Positions 36,801-48,800 of a stretch of 64,000 nt of DNA are shown here, in pieces. This DNA comes from Heliocidaris erythrogramma (lineage: Eukaryota; Echinodermata; Echinoidea; Camarodonta; Echinometridae). Made by a program: the position numbers and the translations under genes. The stretch spans positions 58,489,233-58,553,232 of the forward strand of contig CM046853.1 of the NCBI GenBank assembly GCA_025617745.1. The letters run 5' to 3'. The stretch's first letter is position 1; each line of letters opens with the position of its first letter. The notes below the pieces were generated by a model. It was not told where the DNA came from and ran no database searches. It saw only the letters and a list, made by a program, of their open reading frames with translations.

Positions 36801-39800
36801 CATGAATGTTTCCTCCCAGAAGCCTTGGTGATGAACAGTTTTATCTACTTCTTATGTCATTAACCAGTGATAAGCATATTAGTTTGGATTTGTTACAATT
36901 ATAAAATAAATATTTAACATTTTTCAGAATACCATAGCACAAATTTATTCCTAAATATCACACAATCAACTTTCTAACCACAGAGATAAAGTGAAAGATA
37001 CATAATTTTACACACTGTAGGACCTTTACTACAAAGCTTCAGAAAATGAGACGTATGAATAATCAATCTCACTTGGATTCATTTCTGCTCGACCTCCTGT
37101 TGATACATAGTAGGAATCGGTCATGGTGGAAGAAGGGTCTTTATTCTTTCCAAATGAATCTGGAAATGTTATAAGAGCCAAATTCTTTTAGTTGATAAGG
37201 CAACATATCAATAAAACTGGTAATATTTTGTAATTACATAGGATAGAGTAACTTAATCTTGTAGTTGCCAGTAGTGCTTATTCCATAAGCACATATCGTA
37301 ACAGTCACAAGGGGCTCTCTTAGCACAGTGAGTTGGTTGGTGAACTGTTACTTAATCTGTAGCTGGTATGTTGACACGATCTGCGCTTATTTCAACTTGT
37401 CAGTTATAAAACACAAGAAGCTCCTCAAAGACAAATTTCATGATTGAGGCTTTTCAAAATCAATTATGTCACACTAGTCTGAATGAGATCTATCGCGTCT
37501 ATTCTCTTACCTTTCCTCTTCACTGCACTCCCTGACTTTCTCCTCTCTTCATGCTGTTTGAGCTCCTTGTCCTTTATGCTCAACTGCTCCATTAGATAGT
37601 TCAGCCTCTGCTCTGTACGTTCCTTCTCTGACAAAACATTAACCCCATCACCATTCCCTCCATCCACACCCATCCCTCTCACCCCCTCAGTATTATGGGA
37701 CAGTCCTCCAGTGGCTCCCAAAGTCTTGTTTTTGTTTGTATGTGTATGGCTAGTTCCATTTGTAAGAGGAGGTGTCAATCTGACAATGTCTTCTGGCACA
37801 AAGTCCCAACTTTCATTCTTTGGAATTCCATGCCTGGTGTGGAATAAGGAAAAAAAAGATAAATGTTTTTCAATCATAGATAAAAATCTTACATTTTCAA
37901 GTGAAATTGCATTGTCAATATATAAATCTATCTTTAAAAATTAATTGGCAATATTCAAGAAATAAGATTGTTATTAAGAGCATTCAGAGATGTTAAATGA
38001 TATGAGCTAAGTCACTTCTGATTCTCGGCAGTTGATCTGGCCCGTTTCATGGAATTTGTTATCAATAACGAGTCATGATAATTGATAAAAGCTACTGAAA
38101 TCGTTGCATTTGATTGGCTGTGAGCAAGTTTGTCAAAGAAATGTGGCAGTTGTTATTGATAACAACTTTATGAAATGGAGTCCAGATTTATCAAAAAGTC
38201 ACACGCATTTACAAACTCACATTTCATAGTTTCTTTTGACAGTCGTCAAAGAAACCTGTTTGTGGATAGCACTGCCAGGTCTAGCATCTTCGTGAGTGGG
38301 TGAAGGAAGATCATCCAAACTGTTGGCTCTATTAAATCCTGCATCAAGACTCTCCTGGCCTTGACATGACCTTCGACCCGATGACCCAGCACTTTGTGTC
38401 TGACGGGGGCTATTTTCAGCAGAGCCTGACCGACTGGATGGTCGATGACCGCCGCGACTGGATGCCCTTGATCCAGATCTGTCTTTGTTTGTCTCATCTG
38501 CAAGGAAACATGGTAGCATGTATTGTTTAATGTTTTGTAATGAATCTTCAATCATACACAGCAACTGATAAAAGCTGACATAATTTTCCTTTCTTTTATC
38601 TTTTCATTCTAGTGATCTACAGTGCATTCCAAAAAAAAGTAAACAGTTGGAAAAAATCTCCCCAAATAAATATTTCTGAATATTTTCAACTTATCTTAAT
38701 TCTTGTAGATAGCTGAGGGTCCGTCCTATACAATAACCAAAAAAATTCTGACTAGTTATTACGCCTGAATGATCTCAAACCACTTTGTGAAAGGGTGCAA
38801 AATTCAGACTTGACAAGAATTGGTATTTGTTCTGGATGGTACCAACAAAGTTGAGAACCGTTTGAAATTGACAGTTGGAAAAAGTCTCCCTAATTAAATA
38901 TTTCAAAATATTTTCAGGAAAATTTCATACCTGTGGTTAGCTTATGATCTCTTATATCAATTGACATTGAAATATCTCACTATATTTTATGCTTGAGTGA
39001 GCAAGAGCCACTTTTGTGAAATGGTGCAAAGTCTATTCCTGACAAATGTTTGTTGTTGTTCTGTCTGGTATGAGCTAAGTTGATAGTCATGAAAAGACAT
39101 CAAAATTTTATATTCTGATCATTGAAAGACTATTTATGAAAGAACAGATTCTGTTCAATGTATTTCCTGAAATATCCCATCAAAACTTTATGGTTGACGT
39201 ATTAAAAACAAGCCAGATGAAATTAAAAGTCTTACCAAAAGTACCATTGAAACACCCAGCAAAGTAGTTAATCACTAACTCGAGCATAAAATATTGATGG
39301 GATGTGTAAGGATATACAGAAAACATAGCCTGTTATTTCACAAATTGTCTTTAACTGATCAGAATATGGAAATTTCTAAGCCTTTACATGACTCTCAGCT
39401 CGGCTGATACAGCCAGAGCCAATATCAATTCTTGTCAAGACTGAATTTTGCACCCTTTCTCATTACTGGCCTTTGCTCACTCAAGTGTAAAATATTGTGA
39501 GATATTTTGGTGTCATGTGATAGAAGAGACCCTAAGCTATCCACATTTCCTTAAAATATTTTGAAACATTTATTTTAGGAGAATTTTTCCAACTGTGTAC
39601 TTTTTTTCTGGGACGAACTGTATATTCTAATCTCAATTTCTATTTGTATGTGACAATTACATTTTTCATCTTGTATGAAGTGTCCACCTAAAATAAAAAT
39701 AAAAGTCTATCTGTGCAAATTACATGAAAACTTTTTTGATTTCTCAATGAAATCTATATAAAAGCATATAAACGGAAGATCCATTTTGGTGGAAAGGACT

Positions 39801-42800
39801 ACCCCCAAAATGGATATCAGAGATTTTTTTGAGGAACAAGTAACACTCTACATGCAAATGTTAGCCTATTATTCCTGTTTAAACCCCCCCCCCCCCCCCC
39901 CCAGCAACATTACAAAGCTGGCTAAGGTATTTGTAAGGGTTTGTTACTTCAAAACTTCTGAATAACATATCATCTACATTGCAGAACTCCCTGCATATAT
40001 GCTGTCATCGATCTGTATGAAATCTCTTACCATCAGGTGGCAACACTTCTAGCTGGCTTCCTGATCTCTGTATGGGGGTCTGAAATCAATGGATATAAAG
40101 TACGAGGATAAAATTTCGACAGTAAGTATATTGGGAAGCTTGAAATATATTTTTACCTATTAAAATTTAGGATCGCTCTTTAAATGTTAAGTCATGACGT
40201 TAAATGAATAGACCATTCAAAGAAATATTAGGAGGAAATTAAGAATAAATGGATATAGGTCTATAAGCAAATTATTAAAATCTGGAAGGTAATTAAGGTT
40301 ATATGACATATTTCCCAGCACAAACATTTCATGTACAAACAAGTACCAATGTCCCTAAACAGGTACCATGGGAGTAGGTCATATCAAACATTTCTTGTTT
40401 GCATACCATTCACTGATGACAACTTAAACAGGTACCATATTTCTATCTTTGAACAAACCTATTTGAATTCCATTGAAAGAATGAATCCCTAATTATTTAA
40501 ATGATTCAGCATCAAATGTTATTCCACACTGACCTTTACACATAATCACATAATTCAGAATCCTCAAATTTGGTCTAATTGCTAAGCGACATGTTGAAAA
40601 TATTCTAAATGTATGTACAGATATATTCCATAAAAGTCCTAATTAGTGATGCTCACAACATTTTTAGTTAAGAACATTTTAATTGTAAAATTCTGTCCAT
40701 CTTATTATAATTTAACAATAACCCTGAATTCTAGTGTATTTAGCAATCATATAATCTTGACTCCTTTTCAGGATTGAGAGTTTTTAGATATGACCTCACC
40801 ATGTTTCTTGATCGTCTTCCTGATGGAGGCCTACATGTAGGAATGGGAGGAATGGGAGAAATAGGAAAGACATTTGTAGATTATACTGAAAACTTAGTTG
40901 AGAATAGACCATATTGTAAATTGGACAATAATTAATTATTCACAAATCACAAATAATGTAAGGCATAGTGCGCCTACGTTTGTGCGATGGCGGATGCCTA
41001 CAACTTATTGCTAGATCGCCCGAGTCGGCGCACATGTGTAACTGTGCGATTCTGATAAAGCAAAGTCAAAGTCATGAAAACATTCAACAAGAAGTTGTCG
41101 TTTGTCTAAGGTAGATCTAGCAGTACATAGTCTATAGATCTAGACCTATCAAAAAACGAGTCAAAAATATTGAGAAAAGGTCCTATAGATCTAGATCTAT
41201 TTCAGACTTTTATTCAAAAGCCTCGAAATGTTGTCTTTCATGCAGCTCTCGTCATAATTGTGCAATAGGTCCCCAGTGACTTATTTCCACGGACACGTTT
41301 TCTCTCCGAAAATCATGTCCTACCTTCAGTCGAAGCACGCGCTAAATGTATACTTCGCGCTCTTGCCTGCTGTGGTAAATGTAGGTAAAATGCGAATTTT
41401 GTTGAGTGCTAATTTCTTTCAAGCGGGGTGTAAAGTACAATGAGTTTATTTCACTTTGACATGTAGGCTTATTATTCTGCAAAATGAAATTTACACAGCC
41501 CACGTGTCATTCTGCGGTGGACTTGACTTTGGATTGGTGGATGATGCCTGTCTTATAATATTACTCTTCATATAGGTCCCCTCCATGTGTTAACTTATAA
41601 ATTATTCCATAGGCAGGGACTTAGAAGGTGACTAGTATGATAGTCGCCATCGAAGTCCCTGTCCTAAGGGGAAATTAAAAATTTAACACATGGAGGGGAC
41701 TTATATGATAATGAAGAGTAATAATTAATAGAAAGTCTCCTATTGTTTCAAGATTATATTCTGACAAATAAAATGTTTAAAAAAAGCATCAATGATTCGT
41801 TTATCATCACTACGCAACTGTCTGAAAGTGGCAGAGTGGTCTTGAAGAGGAGGGAAATGCAGGGTAAATGGATATCAACAGGTTAATTGCCATTGAACAT
41901 TGTCCCAACTTTTTTTGGGGGGGACTTCAAAGGCGGGTAATATTAGGCAGTTTGATAGTGATTTGAGAGATAAAACAAACTGAGAAATTTATGAATGCAC
42001 TGTACATGCTTCATTGCGTTATATCGTCAATGTCACTCCAGTCGATTTTTAAAAACGAAATAAATTGAGGATCAAAAGTATCACCTGTTTACTTAATTTT
42101 GTCAAATCTATCCTCCAGAATAACACTGACAAAATAAAAGGAGAATCATTATATTTGATGTCATCAAAGCTTTCTTCATGAAATGAATTGGGAATATTAA
42201 GAATGTATTTTTTTTCTGTCAAAGTCAAAGGGGGCGTACATACATGTAGTTTGTAATAAAGGCTATTACCGACGATCTAAATTGAGAATATTAAGAAATA
42301 TATACTTTATTTCTTCCGAGCTTTCCTCATTTCAAAATAAATTGAAAATTGAAGAAGAAAAATATTTTTGTCCAAAATATCCTCATTAATAAGATATTAT
42401 ATAAGGTTTCCTGATCATTTCATATCATTTATACACTGTACTGATGAAATAGATCAAAAATAATGAAAATATGCACTTTATTTTGTGAAAGCTTTCCGCA
42501 TGAAATCATAATTATGAAATAAATTCTCTTGAATCATTGCAAAATTTTAATCTTTATTTTGTCAAAGCTTTCCTCTACAAACGAAGTATAGTGAGAATAT
42601 GACATACTGTATTTTGTCAAACTTTTCCTCATTATAAAACTATATTTCCTAAATGATTTGTAATGATGAAATAGATTAACAATAATGAAAATATACAGTT
42701 TATCTCCTCAAAGCTTTCCTCATGAAATCATAGTTATAAAGTGAATTCTCGTGACTTGAGAATATTAGTCTTTATTTTGTCAAAGCTTTAATTTCCTCTA

Positions 42801-45800
42801 CTAACGGAATAAAGTAGGATTATGACATACATGTATTTTGTCAAATTTTCCTCATTCATGAAAGAGGATTGGAAAATGACGAGTTTAGGCCTATACATGC
42901 TAGTGTTCTCAAGAGCTATATCCTCAAATATTTTGTTAAACAGCTATTCTCATAAACTATACTGGTGAAATGAATCCCAAAATGATCGCCATTGAAGTCC
43001 CCCTCTCAATTAAACTGTTGATAGGCATCTACCCGCATTGCCCTCCTCTTCAAGACCACTCTGCCACTTTTAGACAGTTATCTAGTGATGTTAAACGAAT
43101 GATTGATGTTTTATACATTCATTACAATCAAAAGAATATAATCTTGAAACACTTCACACTTGAAACTCTTCATATAGGTCCCCTCCACATGTTAAACTGT
43201 TGAATTTCCCTTTAGGGGACTTCGAATTATGGAATAATTGATATTTACGCGTGGAAGGGACCTATACAGCCAGTAATTTATTGACAGTTTTCTAGTGTTT
43301 ATTTCTAGGTTCTTGTGATCATAATGACAAAAATCAAATAAAACAATACATATTAACCATTAAGATTTATTTAGGGGAGAATTAGAAGTATCCTAATGCA
43401 GAATAGATGTCGTGTAAAATAGTGTCCTATCAAAATTTTCAGCAACCATATTTCGAGAGCTTCTGTGTGTAGCTTTGCACCTTTTCGCATCGGTAACAAT
43501 ACTACACTATAGATTTCTTTAAATTGAAAATCTCACGAGTCTCAACCGTGGATTCTTCAGAAAATTTGCTGTAAATTGAGGTCCGTTTCAAATGTGTCCT
43601 AGTGGCTTCGATCACGATTAGGCCCAGCTTTCATGTAAAACTTCCTGAACTACGTGCAAAATGAATGAGTGTGCCGACATGAGCACTATTGTCTTATTGT
43701 CTTGACTAGTTTTTGCATTGTCAAAATTGACACGGCCATCTTCCTGTGTCTTTTTGTGAAAATGGCCATTGTTCTTGCTCAAATTTTGATGAAGTTTTTG
43801 ATTAGTCATAGAGAATCATTATAATATAAAGAAAAATATAAAATTGGGAATTAGAGGAATATCAATGAAATTCTTGTCAATTTCAAGATGCGAAGACATG
43901 CATTGCATAGCATAGGCATAGCCAGGATTAGCTTCGTGAATGTAGAAAAAAAAAAAAAATGGCTATACGCCTTCTACACACGAAGCTAGGCGTTATGTTG
44001 TATACGATGTAATGGCCTATAACAGGAGCGGGCGGGCTACAGGTAGCTATGACGACACACAGCTATGACGACACACAACTATGACGACACACAGCTATGA
44101 TGACGACACACAGTACACATACGTGACGATAGAGGGCGACACAGGCCGGGATATACGTGGGATCACGAGAGCGAGAGCAGTTTTGGAGTGAGACGTCGTT
44201 CGGCGGGTTATCACGGTTGTGGATACACAAGTTTATGTAAGGTAAGATCTGTATGAATGAATGTAAGTGGAATGTGCTGATGGTAGCTGGTTTTTTAAGT
44301 AATAAATTTGGTGATAAATGTACTCGACCACTAAATTGGCGACGAGGATTAAGCGGAAAGCGTGATTGAATGGAATTTTGTTGTGGAATTTTGTAGATTT
44401 GTCCGACGCGGCAGTGGGTCATATGACCAGTTGACGGCGGGAGCGCCATTTTTTTGAATTGAGGTATTTAATATATGCTGTAAATTTGTATTAGATTTAA
44501 TTTGTAATTTGCTGTGATTGGATTTAATGATAATGTTGAGATTGTTTCTGGTGGAAATTTCGAGAGAATGTTAGGTTGTTGGTTTGATTAATGTTTGAAA
44601 TGTGTCTGTATGCGTTGTAATAGTACATTGATTGCATGATTTTGTAGTGTGTTTTTGATCATTCCTGCTAGTGTTTTATTGAGACTGCCGTAGTGTGATT
44701 GCTGATGATTAATTATTTACTTGTGATATTTCAATATAATTATCTTGTATGATTAATGGAATTTGCCGATTTTCTTTTCCGATTATTATTCGGGACTCGG
44801 CCTATGGAATTCTGTTAATTTATATGCGTGTGTAATATTTGTGATTGTTGATTCTCAATTCTTGCCTTCACTGTAGTTGGCGTGATTGTCAATATTTAAT
44901 AATATTGAGAGCATATTTGTATATATATCTTTGTGTTTAGATCCTCAATTATAGAAATGGAGGGCAAGATAAAAATTAACTATTGCACACGGCAACAATT
45001 AATGACGGTTCCTGGCATTGGACCGGCATTAGCGGAGCGAATTATCAACTTGCGGGAAGCAAGCGATATTTGCCCGCTGACGTTGGGTACATTGCCATAT
45101 ATACATAATGTGGAACAAATACTTTCTTATTTTGACTTTGCGCCATATATTCCTCCACCGGAGGGTCGCCTTAATCTTTCACTGGGGGATGAGCCGAGAG
45201 ATAAAACGGCTTTTGATTTAACTCGCACAAACCCCCAGCGGGTTGGGCCCGAAGATCACCTAGCCCCTCTAAACCTCACCTTGGGGAATAGTAACCGGCC
45301 TGCTCCTAAGGCCCCCAAAGTTGTTCAACCTCAGGCAGCTATTTCCATGGGTGGGGGGAGGCAGGATAGGGATTTGGGCCAACCAACCAAATCCACATGG
45401 GGGGCAGATACCTACTATCCCCCGGGTGACCCTAGAAGAGAGGGAATACGCTTCCCAACTGGGGGTAAAAAACAAGCAGGCACAAATTTCAATGAGCAAC
45501 GGCACTCGAATATAGGCGCTATATCGCCTCCAAATTTTAAAGATCAGGTGAGGGAATGTTTGCGGGAAGTGTTGGGGGAATTTCTTCCCCTTCCCAAGCC
45601 TACCATCTCAACAGAGTCCTCACCAGAGGTGAGGGAATGTTTGCGGGAAGTGTTGGGGGAATTTCTTCCCCTTCCCAAGCCCACCGTCCCGACAGAGTTC
45701 CCACCGGAGCGGGCTGGGGAGCATCTAAATCTTCCTCAGCCCCCAGTTCCGGGTGGATTTCTGTCGGGGTGGGCTGGACAGCCCTCACAACCCCTTTACT

Positions 45801-48800
45801 CCAGGGACTTTACACCGGAGTTGTTTCCCCAATTCCGGCCTGAATTTCCCGTACCTAGCGGAACGGGGATTCGAGGGCGGTATGATCCCTATGCACAATT
45901 TCCCAACCAGTATGGGTATATGCATGGTCATACATATCCATACTCATCCCCTCCAGTCCTGCCAGCGTACCGACATGCTGACTACCCACCGGTAGCAGGC
46001 CCCCGGGGCTACCCAGTATTCCCGAGTCCGCCACCTGTTACTCGGGAGTCACCCTTGGGGCCGGACGCGGGAGCGGGACGGAACAGGGAGACCCACAATA
46101 TTCCGACGTCGGTCAGAATGCCACCACGCAAACCCGCTTTTCTTCCAAAAAGCATTACCTATAGTGGTACGGGAAGCTGGATGGCGTTCCTTACAAAGTT
46201 TCAATTGTTTGCCGACGAGAGTAACTGGGACGACACCCAAAGAAGGAATCATTTATGCTGGTCATTAGACGGGGAGGCCAGTAAATACATGGCCCTTCTT
46301 ACGGAGGGAGATCCGGATATGCCTTACGGTACCCTGGTGAAGAAATTGGAAAAGCGTTTTTCCCTTCGTGAGGAGCCCGCTGTGACTCGCATGCAGTTCC
46401 AAGGGGCATCCCAAAAAGTTGAAGAGACGCTAGTCCAGTGGGCTGATCGTCTCATGACACTGGCAGGACAAGCTTTTCTCCGTTTACCGGAGGCGTTCAT
46501 ACAAGAACAAATTGTCGCCCGATTCTGTCAGGGGTCACAAGACAAGGATGCTGGTCAGTATGTTCTGAATAGCAGGCCAAACACACTGGAGATAGCGCTT
46601 GAACGGTACAAGTGGTACCAGTACACACAGAGGACTATCAGAGGTCCCTCCAGCGGCAAGGGCGCAAAGAAGGAAATAAAACAACTGTCGGTGGACCATG
46701 ACCCGGAACCTAGTGTTCAGAGGGTCGCGCCTCCACCGAGGGCTGTTTCAGCAGAAACCAGGGTGGAATCCAGGGTAGGTACTCTAGAGACCAAACTCGA
46801 GACTATGATTGTCCAGCTCACTGCCCTTCAGGCCACAGTGCATGGATTAGCCAGCTCCATCCGGGGACTTACAGTTAGTGTAAGAGGTCGTGGCCCACAA
46901 GCTCGGAGGGATTCTCCGTACAAGTTTAGGGCCACGTCTGGCCAAGACTCAGCCACCCCCGATCGCTCGGTAGTGAGGCTGAGAGCCAACCAGGGGTGCT
47001 ACAATTGTGGACAGTTAGGGCATTTCAGTAGGGAATGTCCTGCCCCGAGGGCTGGCCGGCCAAGGGATGAGCAGACTGAGAAGGCTGCAAGAGTCGTTGG
47101 TTTCCAAGAAAGGGACGCGGAGGAGGGAAACGGACCGAGATCGGAGGGGGCGGGGAGTCCCCAGTCCGATCAGTAAGCCCTTTTTCTGACTCCCGTACGC
47201 TGGTACATCCAGCAAGCCCTATGTATGTTCCCTGGTCCCACCCACCGTGGCCGCCAGACTCGATACTAGAGCGACCAGGAATGGTACATGATCAGATTGA
47301 TTCGGAACGAACCCTGAGCGCTGCCGCCCCATCTCCTTCCGGGGAGTTGGAGGTGGTGGTATGCAGGATCTCCTCCACGTCAATGCTAAACATAGCGATT
47401 GAGATTGGTGCCGAATCTATCAATGCAGTCTTAGACACGGCAGCTGCAGTCACTATTCTTTCTGACAAAGTATTTAAACGTCTAACACCATGCCCAGCGA
47501 CCCTCAAGCAAGTAGTCCTTAAGGGTGCTGGACGGGGCATGAAGATGGATGGTCTTGTAGTCGGACCTATAGACGTTAGAATCGGATCACAAGTGATAAG
47601 TGAGCCCGTATTTGTGGCTCCCATAACAGATGAAATGTTGTTTGGGGTCGACCTATTACGAAAATATGAGGCTCGCATCAATATCTCGGATTCTATCCTA
47701 ACGTTTAACAGTGAGGATATTCCCATTGTACAGCGTGAGGAAGCGGACCAGGATGTTAGTAAAGTATCTGTCAAGGAAGAGGTTAGGGTTCCGCCACTGT
47801 CGGTGCGGAGGGTACAGTGCATTGTTGCTGCGCCCTCTGGGCCATTGTTGTTAGAACCCCAGCCCTCCATGCCTGTACTGATTCCTCGCTCTCTTCATGA
47901 AGCCGGGGGTATCATTTCAGTATACGTTATAAATCCCACAGAGGTTAGCCTGAAGCTAAGAAAGGGTGAGACCTTAGGAGAGGCTCGGGTGGTTTCTATA
48001 GTGGAACCCACTTCGGGTAACCCTACTGATGTCGGGGTAAGGAAGGTCAGTCCTTTTGGCATTTCTCCCAGCATACCCTCTTATTTGCAGGACCTCTGGG
48101 AGCGTTCAATAACCGACCTGATCCCCGATCAGCAAGAACAATTGAAGAATCTATTGATTGAATTTGAATGCGTGTTCGCAAGGGATGAGTTTGACCTCGG
48201 GAATTTTACCGAGATCTCTCATGCTATCGACACGGGGGACGCCCAACCCATAAAACAGAAAATGAGGCGAACTCCCCTTAACTTCGTTCAGGAAGAACGG
48301 GCTCATCTTAATAAGATGTTGGCCGCTGGGGTAATTAAACCCTCCATGTCAGAATGGGCTTCTGCCCCCGTGTTGGTAAGAAAGCGTGATGGAGGCGTCC
48401 GCTGGTGCATTGATTATAGGAAGCTAAACAATGTTACCAGGAAGGATGTCTACCCACTCCCTTGCATCGAAGAATGTTTAGATACTCTGGCCGGTAATGA
48501 ATGGTTCTCTAAACTGGATGCCAATTCGGCGTATTGGCAAATTAAAATCAGGAAGGAAGACCGGGACAAAACGGCCTTTGTCACAAAGCATGGGCTGTTT
48601 GAGTTCGCACGCATGGGTTTTGGGTTGTGCAATGCCCCGGCTACTTTCCAACGTGTGATGCATCTCGTTCTAAGGGGTCTTACCTGGGATATAGCCCTCG
48701 CCTTTCTCGATGATGTGGTTGTGTTGGGAACCACCTTCAGCGATCACATAAAAAACCTTAGGCTGGTCTTGGAACGTTTCCGGGACCATAAGTTGAAACT

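Noticed and set aside
44933..44956. Eight extra N-terminal Gag residues
   Set aside because: The frame is open there, but the first codon is GTG and lies within the possible splice acceptor; ATG 44957 is the first Met.
47292..47870. Minus-strand 192-codon ORF inside protease-RT
   Set aside because: Shadow of the plus-strand coding sequence with no domain.
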